A stretch of DNA of 64,000 nucleotides from Rostratula benghalensis (taxonomy: Eukaryota; Chordata; Aves; Charadriiformes; Rostratulidae): NCBI GenBank assembly GCA_013399305.1, contig VXAI01000193.1, positions 424,918 through 488,917 on the forward strand, given 5' to 3'. The notes beneath the pieces were generated by a model, which did not search any database, had not been told where the DNA came from, and worked only from the letters and a program-made list of their open reading frames with translations. Positions within the stretch are counted from its first letter, which is position 1; each line of letters begins with the position of its first letter. The position numbers were made by a program, and so were the translations under genes. Positions 1 through 13,345 of the stretch are shown here, one piece after another.

Positions 1-3000
1 CAAGAAAGGTCACCAGGAGTCTGCACAAGCCATTCTCATAGAAGAGAAGACGCTCAGTGTACCATGAGAAACCAGTACAATGGGTCTCACAGTCACAACT
101 CGGTTGTCAATCACACAGAGGCAGCCTTCTCCTAGACCGTGCTGCCTGTGGGAGTAAGGAAAAGGGCCACACGGCATCTCCCAGTCAGCTGTTCACAGTA
201 CAACATCTGCAGGCTGAACACATGGAGCACCCAGAGAAGTCATTAATGAGAAATACATGTCTGCAAACTGACTTTCCCCCAGCACAGTGAGGTATTTTGG
301 GTTCAAACCGGTTGCCTGGGAAACTCGTATGGAGGAGTGACACAATGGAGCAATGAGGCTCTTCAGCAGAAGGTCATCCTGGCACTGATGGCACACCGAG
401 TGATGGGAAAAATGGGACTGCTGCACAAAACCTTTTTATAGACAGTAGAAACCAAACCAGCGAGTCAACAACCCTTTACAGCTGAGCTAAAAGCAAAAGC
501 TGATACTGGTCATCCATGACTAACCCATTTTGTTTTCCTTCTGAAAACTCTGGTGAGCAAGTCTACTCAGTAAGCAACCATCAGGAGCAGAGGAGGGGAG
601 CCAGAACAGCCAAAAGAGTCCAAGGGAGCCATGGGGTGCTGTAACAGAGGCTGGGACAGGAGAGGTGAGGCTTCAGCACAGACAGGGTCTCATAGCCAAA
701 GAGATCTAGAGAAGCACAAGAGCTCTGGAGACACTGCCTGGAGACACATCGGAGGTGGTCTTTGAGAAAGGACCATAGCACCATGAATGCCATACTCAGA
801 GTAGCTCGAAAAGGTTTCAGTTTATAAACACAAGTAGGTGCTTGTCTAAATAACACACCTCAAGAGTCTAAGTCCAAAATCTCCCCAAATAAGTCTGCAG
901 TGCAGTGTTCCTTCTGAGTTCTTCGGGCTCTCCATCAACTCTAAATGAGGAGGAAGACTAGTGTGTTGGTGAGGCTGCAGGCACTGCAGTAGTCAATATC
1001 TTTCAATAATTTGGGGACCATGCAATAGTTTTCTTCTGCTATGGTTCTTAGACTGCACACCTGCACTATGAATAGCTGAAACACTTTTTTTTTTTTTTTG
1101 CTAGCACAAAAGAATGATGAAGAACATGCCACTCCACAGCCATCACTTAAAAAGCAAAAAATAAATACAGGCGCAACACAGATTTTCCTTGTTACACCCT
1201 GGTTTATCAACCTAAAAGTCCTCTACAGTTAGGCAGCAAGAAAAAAAAATATTTTCCTGGTGATTTAACTTAATTGGCTTCTAAATAAATTGCCACAAAT
1301 CTTTGTCTTCTGAGGGCAGCAAAACTACGAAGGCTTCCTGAGCTTACCTAGAATAATAGTGACTTTGTCTCAAGTCAAACAGCTCCTGCTTGGAGAGTCG
1401 TTGTATGCAAACTGTGAAAAAAAAAAAATTACCAAAAGCAAAACGGAGACAAAGAACCACAGTTAGAGGGAGGATGTATCTAATCGTAAAGTACACGACC
1501 TTATCAATCCGTGCCATGCCTCTGTGATTCATCACCACCCAGCTCCTGAGCAAACCTCCCAGCCTCCTGGGCAGTGCCCACTGCGGAGGCCCCACGGTGG
1601 GAAGGCTGGAAAGGAGGGAAGAAGGGTCTCCATTACATTGCCCTCCAAATTTGGCATTAGCGCCCCATTCACAACCCACCTTGGTCCTCTGGATCCAAGA
1701 CATAAGGTCTGAAAGGACTGAGGGGTGTGGGTGCTGGAGCAGCACTCCTCCCAAACCAGGAGTCGCTTTGCATCTTAATGGGTACCGAGCGTGTCACCAA
1801 ACACAGAGATGGCTCCCCAGGTGGCACACCTCACTGGCACGATGGAGCCCTCAGTTAACACTGAATTAAACTACCTACAGAGCCGGAAGGGGGTTTTTTT
1901 AAGCATCTTGCTAAGTACAGTTTGGGATTCTGACCTGGAATCACTGCGCGGGACCTTGAAATATGCAGAGCTGCCCAAGGCTTGTTGGAGGATTTTCTAT
2001 CTTTCATTACACGGCACATGTAGATAACCAGGTGACTTAATTATTTAACAGGCATTCCAGAATTACAATCACTACACAGTATTTCTGACCCCACACCAGC
2101 ACATTAGAACCCTGACTGTGAATGTATTGCACACTAAAATTTGCCGGGTGCATCAGAAGCACAGGACTGGGCCACTGGAAATATAACAACTTCAGGGGCT
2201 ACCCTGGGGAAGAGGCATCCTCACAATTTCTTCCCCCCAAACAAACTGCACAAAACTGTCCTGTTCACGTTATTCCCTGAGATCGTTACAGACCAAGTCC
2301 TTTGTATTTCAGTGCTAAATTACAGATGTGGTTGGCAAAGGAATGTATGCACTATCACAGATGCAGCACGACACCGGTTTGCGAAGCTCACACAGATTTT
2401 ATGCCCCCTTTTAACTTGGCTGCTTAAGTAAAATGCAAATTTTTCAACAACAGCCTCAGAACACATTCTAACCTGTTTCTGTTCTGAAATACGGAGAATC
2501 CAGCTACGGAAACAACGCATACTTCGTCGTATTAGCACCAGGAATTAAATACACTCGGTTAGAAAAATCACTTTCTGTGAAGAAGATTTTTTCTGGGTTT
2601 TGTTAGGCACTTCAGTACCTCAATTGACGCTTTCAGTTTCCCTGCTCCCTTGAATTGTATTTACACAAACAAAATTAATGGATTAGATGTCATGCTTACA
2701 GGAACACTTGATAATGTGCAAGCACAGTAGAAAAACTGCCTCCACTCCTCTGCTTTGCTGTGGTTTACAGGAGTAGGCAACAAAAGGAAATAAACAAGAT
2801 TCACAGGAGTTACAAGCTGTTAAAGAACAGATTGTGTAATTTACTACATCTTCAGAGCAGTAGGGCTGTATTGTCCCCAGGAGGGTATTTCTTCATTCTT
2901 TCTCTGTGTTTTTGCAATGATTCTGAAAAAGTTGCCTTTTTTATCTCTCTGTAGCTAAACCTGCACAAAATCGATCGATCTCGTAGCTGGTAAGGGTTTT

Positions 3001-3400
3001 GTTTTGCTGAGCCCCAGTGCAGCAGCGGGGAGGCAGGCGTACAGAAGAGCCTGGCACAGGTAAGAGACTCCCACCAGGATATGGGTATGCAGCCAGGGAG
3101 GAGGTGCTCATGCCCTGAGAGAAGGGGTACATCTCCTGTATGCCCCCAGTGTGCTAACCCTGCACCCCAATGCATCTGCTCCCACTGCTGCTCATGCCCA
3201 GGCATGGTTGGCAGCCATGGCTTTTCCCTGCAAAAACTACACCTGCTGCCTGCAGGATCCATTCCCACCTCCTGGGCTGAGTGGAATGCTGGCTGCCATG
3301 TCCCCAGGGAGGAGAACGGGCTGTCAGTGTGGCTTACCTGTACCGTCCTCACCACACTGGTGCTTCCCCCCAGTCCAGGTATAGGTGACAGCCCTCCTTT
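1..3400. other. Non-coding, unique sequence
   Basis: No reading frame here resembles a known protein and none shows a supported exon structure. Short A and T runs only (for example 1086-1100). Possibly intronic if the 34-kb island starts a minus-strand gene. Confidence 0.6.
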
Positions 3401-3943
3401 GCTGCAGACTACAGCCTTGGTGGCCTTGGTGGCCAGCTTCCCTCCTCCTCCAGATGGTTCTGGCGCCGGCCGCGCTGCAGGGGGACAAGCTCCCGCGGCC
3501 AGCAGTAGCCAAGCTGGTGGCTCTGGCAAACCGGACTGGAGCACAGTGAACAAACTCGGGTTTCCGAAACGGTAGCCCGGCCGGAGCCCCGTGCCACCCC
3601 CCCAGGCACAAGCCCGGCCTCGGGGAAGGCTCATTAGCCTGGGCAAGGAGCCACCGGGCTGCGGTTACACAAAGAGATAACGGGGGCTATACATAGCCAT
3701 ACTAGGAACTGCAATCACTGTCGTGATAGCTCAGAACATACCACGGGCTGCTGAACCAATCAGCGCCAGAACACCGCTTTTTAAAAAACCAATTTGCTAA
3801 AAACGAGATGCCTATCAGGCAGCCCTTCCTGCTTTCCCCCCACCTCTGCTTTCAGGCGAGATCTTACGGTACCCAAACACTTCAAAGGTGCCTGGGGTGC
3901 TATTCACGTGCCCCGCGAAGCTCTGCAGAGGTAAATCGTTCCT

Positions 3944-3976
<33 letters not shown>

Positions 3977-4110
3977 CATCCACTTTGAGCAAAGAGACGC
4001 CCCTGGGAGAAAGGACCGCCCGGCGCTGAGCGGCGGCTGGGCCTTCGCTGGGCTGTTTTGCAGCCTCAGAATTTAGCTCCCCGGCAGGCAGGGAACAAAG
4101 ATCAGTGTAC
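3400..4110. other. GC-rich patch, possible minor promoter or regulatory element
   Basis: CpG density rises at 3,460-3,640 (CCGGCCGCG, CCCGCGGCC, GCCCGGCCGG) and again at 4,000-4,090, around the T21-A13 tract. No TATA box or coding exon is convincing. It could be an alternative first exon or an enhancer. Confidence 0.4.
3943..3976. repeat. T21-A13 homopolymer junction
   Basis: Twenty-one T followed directly by thirteen A, a self-complementary tract inside a GC-rich surrounding. It could be a poly-A tail remnant or a slippage product; the true length may be misassembled. Confidence 0.9.
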
Positions 4111-5714
4111 ACAGCAGTCCAAATCCCAGCCTAATTACAATCATAAGATTTGCCTAGCAAACAACGGTGATTTATCCCACAGCAAAACCGAACCGCTCCG
4201 TTAGCCGTCTTCAGCTCCAGCCTAGCGGGACGCCCCACACCTGCCTGGGGGACATTTTCTGAGACACCTTGCATTATGTCAGCCCTGGTTCTTCTTCCAC
4301 AAAGGTACGTGAGGATTTCCTGCCCTGGGCTTCGGTTCCTTGCTGGGAAAGCTTGAAAACCTTGTTCTACGAGAGAATTTACTTGGCAAAAAGTCGAAGT
4401 ACTCAATTAGCAAACAGTTAATCCCAAGTTATTTTCCTATTATCGTGGGCCACTGCCACACATTTCCTCTGTAAAAAAACGTTTATGAAAGAAGACTTAC
4501 GTGTCCTAAGTTCGACGAGCAAAGTGCATTTAGAAAGGAGCTGAAGCTCTTAGCTGATTAATAATTCATCCTATTGTATAATAGAACTTGTAATAATTAC
4601 CAGAATTCAGAATAATTTTATTCAAACTACATTTAATCTCTGATACTCTGTCATGCTAAGTCTTCTAGTGATTTTCTCTTTTTACCCGTAATAACTGACC
4701 CCTCGCCCAACACAAAAATAAACAAAAACATTTCCTCAATGTCGCCTTTTCATGTCTTTTCTATCTCATACAACAAAACCTCGTATTAGCAGAGCTACAA
4801 CTGCTCGGCTCTGCACAGAAAGAAAAACAAAAAAACAACCGTGGAAACCACACTCTGCTCTGACTTTGCATTTTGAGAAAAGACTGAAAACTTGCACATT
4901 CACATAACACAGCCCATTATTTGGGAAGCAGGTATTGAATTTTCCATAAACGTGCACCCAAAGTAGCACCCCCTCCAAAAAAGAAGCGGGGTGGGGGAGA
5001 GATTCACTCCTCAGTGCTTGAGAGGGAAACTTTCAATAGATTCTGAGCTGGGAGTTCCCACGCCTGGCACATGGAGACCCCGAAGCCTCATTGTCTCTAC
5101 CTGGTGGGACCAGTGCAGATGCTGTGGGGATGTGCTACTGGGGACACGTTGGCTCCCTTCCTGAGGCCTTGTGATGCTGACTGCCATCCCCAGCTTTGCA
5201 GGCGAGTGGACCACCAGCCCCTGAGATGTTGGTGGAGGGGGAAAAGGAGAAGTCCTGGTCCTGTGCAGGGGTAACAGCACCCTGTGAGTGAATGCCTACA
5301 CCTCTTCTGGGGCCTCCTCTCCCCGGGGAGAACAGTAGGTGGTTTGCAAACATCCCAGCAATCATTCTTAACATTAAACACATTTATAGGAACATGACCT
5401 CACCCGGTGAAAATGTAAAACTTAAAAACTGAGTTACTATATTTGGAGAGGGAAACAGAGAAATAAACCAGCAAACATGCCTTTCTGCCACTCCATACGT
5501 TCAGTCAGACCAGCACATTGAGCTAATTCCCTGAAACTGGGAACCAGCACTGCAGGTGAGCCCAGTCCCTTAGGCATCCTGACCCAGACACTGATCTGCA
5601 CTGACACTTTCCCTCACCTCACCTCCATTTTCCCCGTGCTCCCCCGTGCCTTCAACCCTGAGAGGAAAGAAGATTCAGAGGGAGGGTACATCCTCAGGTC
5701 TCCAGCAGCAGGAG

Positions 5715-5860
5715 ATCATAGAATGGTTAGAGCTGGAAGGGACCTTTTAAAGATCATCGAGTTCCAAGCCCCCTGCCAGTGCAGGGACACGTCCCACTAG
5801 ATGAGGTTCCTCAAAGCCCCATCCACTCTGGCCTTGAATGCCTCCAGGGTGTTCAAGGTG
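5715..5860 (-). mobile_element. CR1 LINE 3' fragment
   Basis: Begins ATCATAGAATGGTTAGAGC, the reverse complement of a CR1 3' tail, then GGAAGGGACCT and the usual CCCCCTGCCA...GGGACACGTCCCACTAGA stretch. Heavily 5' truncated. Confidence 0.93.
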
Positions 5861-7326
5861 TGAGGTGAACTTACCTTCACTGTCTGAACAATTGACAGGA
5901 CAGTAACTTACAGAACTTTCTTGCAAACTGAAATGAAAACAAAAAACCCGACCCCCTATCACCAAACAGCAGGGAAAGTATGCAGGTGTATTTATCAAGT
6001 TTAATTTCACCCTGCAGTCTGAGCAACCTGTTTATCAAAGTTCTTGGTATGTCCATTCATCTAAAAATGACTTCAGAACAAAGCATTGACTGATTGATTG
6101 AAAACTGATTTAAAAAAAAAAATAATCTTTTTCTGGCTATTCTTGGGGCTAAAATGTACGTGACACATTTCTGGTACACCACGTGGGGACTGGTTGCTAT
6201 CAGAACCCATATACAGAAGGAGCATAGTTCAAGTGAAGTCACTTCCCATAGTTTACATGTAATAGCTTCTAATCAGCATGAACAAAGAGACTTCTCTCAT
6301 TGCTGAAAGCTCAATACATTTCAAACAATCAAACTGAAAAATGCAGTTGGATTTTTCCAAGTTTTTTTCTCTTCTCTCCCTCCCCCTCTCTCTCCGCTGG
6401 CTTGGCACGAATTCATATAAAATTAGATCCAGAAACAAGGAAGGAGGTTAGCAGCAAATTCACAGAAACAACTGCTATTTTTTTTTTTTACAAGAAACAG
6501 CCTCAGTCAGCATCGCCTGCTCCTAGGAAATACCCAGCAAAACCTTCCTGGGAGCTAAGCCTTCCTGCTGCACTCTGCCCACCCACCCCCAGCAGCTGCT
6601 CCCGAAGCCAGGCTGTGAACACCTTCTTGCTTGGGGGCTTCACTAACCCTGTCCAAACCACACTGCTCCAACACTGCAGACACCAAAAATCCCCCCCCCC
6701 TTCACAGAAATACAGCCAGCCCTCAAGGGAGTCATACTCAAACTTCTCCTGCACACCCTATGGGGCTCCTGGGTCACATTTTGGACCTCCCTAACCCACA
6801 TCTCCCACAGCAAAAGTAGCTTTAGGTGATCTCACGCCCTTTTCTTTTGGGGAGATTTTTGGCAGGCCGGCTGATTAATTTTAGTGTTTTAGTGTTTACG
6901 GGAAAATGTTCATGCTACTGCTGCAATTTAATACAGGCAGCAGACCCTTCTGTCTTTGTCTAGCAAAAAAAAACCCCAAAGCACATACATCTTCCTACGT
7001 GTTTGTATGTATAAATACACGTGCACGCAGCCCCACACACCATATCGAGAGCATTAATACAGCCGATAATTTTATTGATGGCAGGTCAACACCACGGCTT
7101 CAATTCCGATAAACGACGTGCAGCAATTTTAGTGATTAATGCTTAGTATGAATTAGTTGAAACATTTCCATTCCTTCCAATATTCCCTTAAAAGGGAACC
7201 TTAGATTGGGTCTCTCTCCTCCACTGAAGTTCATTGTTACTGGCCACCAAGTCCAGATGTCATGTGGAGGAGACTGGTGGAGGGCTCAGTGATAAAAGCC
7301 ACCTCTCCTTAGGGAACCAGCCCAAA

Positions 7327-7575
7327 TCATAGAATCACAGAATGGTTAGAGTTGGAAGGGACCTTAAAGATCATCAAGTTCCAACCCCCTGCCATGGGCA
7401 GGGACACCTCCCACCAAACCAGGTCCCTCAAAGCCCCATCCAGCCTGGTCTTGAACACCTTCAGGGGATGGGGCATCCACTGTTTCTCAGGGCAACCTGT
7501 TCCAGTGTCTCACCACCCTCACAGGAAAGGATTTCTTCCTGAGATCTAATCTAACTCTACCCTCTTTCTTGCTCT
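7327..7575 (-). mobile_element. CR1 LINE 3' fragment
   Basis: Starts with the tail ATCATAGAATCACAGAATGG and continues through GGAAGGGACCTTAAAGATCA, GGGCAACCTGTTCCAGTG and AAGGATTTCTTCCTGAGATC. About 250 bp, well conserved. Confidence 0.95.
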
Positions 7576-8106
7576 TCCACTTGTGACACAACTTCCAACA
7601 CAGACTTGCAGGAACTTTCCCAGCAAAGACATTAGTGGCTGGGATATATTTCCCACTGCAGACTGGTTGAAAAAACCAGGACAACAGGCACGCTTTGGAG
7701 AAGGAAATACGAGTGAAGAAGCCTGGCACGACGGAGCAAAGAGATGCTCTATTCATCCTGCAGCTGGAGAATGTGAGGTCTTTAGAGCCAGTTATAACTA
7801 AATGAAGCAACCTACAGCTACTAGGAATAAATGCACAGTGTAAAAACCACAGGGCCCAGGTAGGAGTCCGTACACTGGGCTCTACTGATGTGTGAGTAGC
7901 CAGGTTATGAAAGAAGGAAGTCCATGTGGAGAAGTGAATACACAGACACTTTAGGACTAGGGGCTGAGTCCCTGGAGGGCCAATCCTGAAACAACACTCC
8001 AAATCCTTACTATGTCCAGTGAAAACCAAGTCTGACTAAAACTGGAAAATCAGTTTCTCGGTGAATTGTCCAAACCTCCTACAGGTATTCCAATTCACCC
8101 CAGAGA

Positions 8107-8131
8107 ACAACAACAACAACAACAACAACAA
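8107..8131. repeat. (CAA)n microsatellite
   Basis: About eight perfect CAA units. Confidence 0.95.
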
Positions 8132-10267
8132 AAAGTTGACTGTTGTGGTTTTTTTGACTAATGAATGCTAAATCATATGCTCTGAACACTGAAATGTAGG
8201 AATCTTCTTTTAAAAGCATTGTGTTTTTTTGTAAATAGAGGGTCATTAACAGCTTAGCAGAACAGCTTTAGCTCTTACTGTGCATCACCCTTATAACAGA
8301 GGACACAGCCAACAACTTCTGTTACCGCTCGCCTGATTTCCAACACGAAAAAGAAGCTTGATTCCCAACTTTTTTGGGAATAAAATGAGTAGGAGACTCT
8401 CATCCTTAGCCTTTATGACCTTGTTAAATTATTGCCCTCTTTCAAGGCATGAAGTGATTTCTTTAGAAAGCAACCCAACACATAGGCATTGGGAAGCTTC
8501 GCTGCTGAACAAAAACGTATTTCTATGAACAAAATACTCACACGTGCAAGTGTCGTATCTGTGTCTCCTGTGTTCCTTGTTCTCTTTTTTGCCTGAGATC
8601 TAACATATATTTCTTTTTTTCTACTCTTCCTGATATTGTACTGAAGAAATTATGTCCACCTGAGCTTCTTCAACAAACTGATTAAGAAGGGAAAATAAAA
8701 CTGGCAGCAGTAGATAAGGCAGCAATGCACTACGTTTTGCTTAAAATAACTATTCTTCTCAGGCATAAGGACAGCCGTGAGTTCAGTTCTCCAAAACAGA
8801 TAATTACAAAGTATGGAACCATAGATTATTACTGAAGAATTACATCTGAGAGTTGCAAAAATTTGTGGGTTTGGAAAAAATTGCAGATCTTTTTCTGCAG
8901 GTGAAGCACCTGAAACTCAGATTATAATGTATCTCCCATAAGGACCCATTTATTCTTCTGTTGACCAGCATCTCAGTTTAATATTAAATAAAATTAAAAC
9001 ACTTTTTCTACATTTGTTTCTGATTAACCTGTAGTTTGTTTAAACTATTTCCCAAAGTCACAAAAATAAAAATATCAGTAGTCTATATTACTAGAATCTA
9101 AAAAGCAACTTTGCAAAGCAAAATTGCAAGGAATTTGTTCCCGTTTTCATGCTTTCCTAGAGAAATTTGAAAGATCATCCTACAAGATCAAGAGGTGGCA
9201 AAACCACCACCCTGGGGGAAATGCATCATTCCTCAGATATATGTATTTGTAAACCCCTGGTCATTGAATATTCACCTTTACTCAGAGCTGTGTATGATCA
9301 CGTATCCCTCTTTGTATCTGGCATATCTTACTCTGTGGGTTGGAAATCAATTATTTTACACTCCTTCCACTTCAGTGTTGCCAACAGGTCCCACCGGTGT
9401 TCATATTTTATAAAGATCCTTGATGTTAGAAGAGGCAAAGGGACAACTGTCTTACCAAAACATCCCCATGTACTTCCCCTACACATTTCTCTCTAAATGC
9501 AGTCCAGTCAGTTAAACACAACACATTCTGCCTCGCCTTACCACCCAAGGAACAGAGAACAAATGCCACCTTCTGTGTCACACATGAATCATCTACTTTC
9601 TTCTCCATTATACTGACTAAAAAAGCTCTGATCAACTGAGCTTTCCACAACCATAATTCTTTTCTATTTACACCATTACGAGTACTCTCACTGGTCAACA
9701 TTTCATAACACAACTAGACTATTAAAATAATCTACAAATACAGCCCCCTTCCAACTGAAATAGTAACTTTTAACCAGCTTTAGCCTTAAATTTTAGCACT
9801 TCAGTGAGGGCAAAAACCATTCCTGCCACATTTGGATAACAATAATGACAACAAAGCTCAAGAACTGCCTGAGCTCAATGTTTTTACCTCTTTCTCAAAA
9901 TCCTAAATGCATTTGATATTTTTTGGCTTTTCCCTCTGAAAATCTTGGGAGCTTTAGAAGGCAGATGCCACAAGCAACACCGCTGACACTCCTCAGTTAA
10001 AGAATGTATTTTCATTTTCAGGATAGCAAAGTGTTCTAAAGAAGGCATGTTTGCATATGGAGCTCAAATGCTTCCAAGACAAACAGGTAAGTTGTCTGCT
10101 GCAGAAAAGAGCAAAATGAAACAACACTATTATGATTTACCAGCTCAAAGTCGCTCAAAACAAAAATATCGGACTGAGGAACACAAACTACTCCGATAAA
10201 ATGTGTAACTTCCCAAGCACTTCCCCTGAAATATGGGCATTACTCAAGAGTTTTCAAACGACAGCAC

Positions 10268-10435
10268 ACACACACAGACACTTCGAAGCAGGTCTGCAAC
10301 ACAAACCCAGCAATTCCTACTTGCACAACAGTGATTATTATTATTCCCTTTGCACACACAGACACTTTGAAGCATGTTTGCAACACAAACCTGGCAATTC
10401 CTCCTTGCAAGAGAGCAATTACTCATTTTGGAGCT
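10268..10435. repeat. 84-bp imperfect tandem duplication
   Basis: Two copies with 84-bp offset. Both read (CA)n-GACACTT, GAAGCA, CTGCAACACAAACC or TTGCAACACAAACC, GCAATTCCT and CTTGCA in the same order. No coding role is apparent. Confidence 0.85.
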
Positions 10436-12833
10436 TGCCCTTACACTTAAACTGACACAGGAAGAAATTACATTACTTAACTTTTTTTCCCCTGCAGTTT
10501 TAAGTTGGTCATACCTGAAAGTTGTATCTACGTGAGCTCAGAAACCTTTTACTTCAGTCACCACAGAAACTAATATAGAAACTCAGGCAATTTGTTCTCC
10601 GGTTTTCAGTAGAAAATTTACATATGAATTACACACCAAATTCCTTTGGTCTGATAAACCATTCTGGACTCACATGAAGAAAATACTGCTTCTTCATTAT
10701 CATCCTCCTCTTGCTATTCTTAGCTGTCTTTACAACAAAATTACATGTAGAACCAGTATGCGTAGTGGTAAGTCTGTCTCTTGTCTCGAGTCTATCAGAC
10801 TCAAGGAACAGAGGTTTGGAAATATGTCCTTACATTTCAAGAGCTTTTAGATTCCCAGTATTTCTGCCAGACAGGCCTGCTTGCTAGTCACTGCCTTGTG
10901 CACTAGCAGAGTGATTTGCACAAGTGAAGAAATCACCTCATGCAATTCGGCTGATTCTCAAAGACATAAAGAACTGCATACAATAGCCTACATAAACGGT
11001 GTTCAGGATTTGACTGCAAGCCCCAAATACCAAATTATTTCCTATTAATTTTCATATTCATTAATCACCATTAGATAAAGAAGAAACGAACAGAAACTAC
11101 AACAAGAAACTAGAGGCACGAGAGTCACTTTGGTGTTTCCCACGAGAGAATACAATTCAAACATTGTTTTTGCACTCGAGAACACAAATGCAAACATTTC
11201 ATAATCTCACTACGTATGGGAAATCAAAACAATCCTTACCTTACCTAATGGCCTTTTTAGTAAAAAGTCAGGCTCTGCTAGTACAAGGTGGCAGGAACCG
11301 TGCCATCCTCCTTCGGCAGACTTTTCCAAACGCCTCTGTGTTCAACTAAGTCTAACTCCGCTCTGTTTTGTTTCCCCCAGAGGACCCATTCAGCACCATG
11401 TGCTCCTTTTCAGCTGTCAATAAACAGAAGCGGTGAATTCCCCAGCCCTTCACAAAGCTAGTTAGGCATAGCCATTCATTTCTTCAGGAAAACAGGGCAT
11501 TGATTTCAGCAAATTCCCAGGGAGCAGCTACAACAAAGAGATCAAAGACCCACCTCCTTTCCTTCCCGGCTTTGGCTGGCTGGGCCAAGAGGAGCCAGCC
11601 ACAGGTTTCTCCAAGAGCGGGCTCCAGCCCCACCGACCACCGCCTGCTCCATTCAGGCCCCTTGCCTTCCTACGTTCCCGGGACAGCCCCCGGCGCTAAC
11701 CGTGACAAACCCCTACATTCAGACAGCATAATATACTGCACGCTAGTTCAACCAAGGATAAAAAGAAAAACAAGCTCCAAGGGGAAGTCCGTTGCTTCCC
11801 CGACCAGCAGAGCCTCGGTAGCTGCCAGACATTTTATGAACTTCTCTTTTTTTTTTTTTTTTTGTTCTCCCCTTAGCTTCTCCACCTAAAACAGAGAAAT
11901 GCTTGCTACCTCAAATTCATCATGCTGAAACTTCACTGTGATGTTGGCATTTTTGGTTTATTTCTACTTAGTTGCTGGAGTTTGAGGTCTACCCGCAGCA
12001 GCCCTTGTACTGTGAGGCCATGACATTTTCTTTGTGCAATTTGCCCCAGACTGCAGCATTTCTTTCCTAGGAATCTAAGGAGTTTTGGTCTTTTTTTGTT
12101 AGATTATTTTTTTTAATGTTATTTATATATTTTTCTTTGTTAATGCGACCTGGAACAAGGTTTTTAATTGTAGAATTTGACCTTGTATTGAACCAAGCAT
12201 TAGTGAAAGACGATGCTGCGGTCAGGCTTAGGGAGTGGGTGGGCAGGCTCCAGGTCTACTACTAAATAGGAAGAGCCAGAGACTGTTCCCGGGTACTGAG
12301 ACCACCTGGAATCAGCTCCACATCTCTAAACGCTCCTCGCTTCCTTCCTTTTTCCCCCACACACTTTGATTACATTCAAATTCCTACCTGGAACAGAGCC
12401 TGGTAGATGTTATCCCCAAAACACACCTTGGTGGTGCCTGTTAGCACAGGCCAGTAATAAGCTTATGGGCTGGCTCTGGAATATTTGTCTATATAAAAAG
12501 AGACATAAAGATATAGAGTCACGTTACATCTTTACAAATATGCCATGTTATTATTTACTTTTGTCCTATGCACTGACATTTTTCCAAGGCACTACCTGGC
12601 TGTCACAAACACCACATGCATGTGTACACTCACCAGCTGGAACCAGGAAAGTCCCTGGAGCACTGGTCCTGCCTCAACACCATTCACCTGTCTCTGAGTG
12701 AGAAGACAAATGTCTGTCTCTATGGCACGACCGAGTATTGCAGGATGTGCCACAGAAGAAGTGGGACTGAGAAGAGACAAGTGGTAGGGATGGCTGATCT
12801 CTGCACAGAAGGTAGCTGAGGACACAAGGAAAT

Positions 12834-12908
12834 ACAGAATGGTAGAACTATGTAAGCTGCAAGAGACCCTTGGAGATCAAGTAGCCCAGCCTCCTGCTGA
12901 AAGGAAGA
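12834..12908 (-). mobile_element. CR1 LINE fragment (short, degenerate)
   Basis: ACAGAATGGTAGAACTATG followed by AGAGACCCTTGGAGATCAAG and CCTCCTGCTGAAAGGAAG resembles a diverged CR1 3' end, next to a second copy that begins 35 bp further on. Confidence 0.65.
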
Positions 12909-12942
12909 CCTTAGATTAGCATTACCCAGGGTCCTGCCAAGT

Positions 12943-13345
12943 CACAGAACCATAGAATTGTCTAGGTTGGAAGGGACCTTTGAGATCATCTCGTCCAACC
13001 ATCAACCTAACTCTGACAAAAAACAACAACCCATCGCTAAACCATGTCTCAAATATTTCCAGCATGGGAAATTCCACCACTTTCCTGGGCAACCTGTTGA
13101 AATGTTTAATTGATCCCACTGGCAATACCCCCTGCATCCACAGGCATTACCCTGAAGCAACTTGTGGTCATCACCTGTTGTCCTGTCACACCGCATCCTT
13201 CTGGAGACAACTGCATCCGCCTTCTTCTCCAGAACCACCATTTTTCTACTGGAAGACCATGGCTAGATCCCCCATAGTCCTCTCTTCTCCAGGATGAACA
13301 CATCCACCTCCCTCAACCTCTCCTCCAGTGACAACTTCTCAGCTC
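12943..13345 (-). mobile_element. CR1 LINE 3' fragment, second subfamily
   Basis: ACCATAGAATTGTCTAGGTTGGAAGGGACC then TGAGATCATCTCGTCCAACC, ATCAACCTAACTCTGAC and CCACTTTCCTGGGCAACCTG. The wording after the tail differs from the 7.3-kb copy, so it is a different CR1 subfamily. The distal half is diverged. Confidence 0.88.

Larger units (their letters stand above)
4110..12830. other. Non-coding sequence with two CR1 pieces
   Basis: Apart from the CR1 copies at 5.7 and 7.3 kb, the CAA repeat and the 84-bp duplication, I see no gene. Base composition is AT-leaning and all frames are short. Confidence 0.6.

Noticed and set aside
2852..3646. 264-aa minus-strand frame
   Set aside because: GC-rich patch plus chance openness; composition is not that of a conserved protein and no splice structure supports it.
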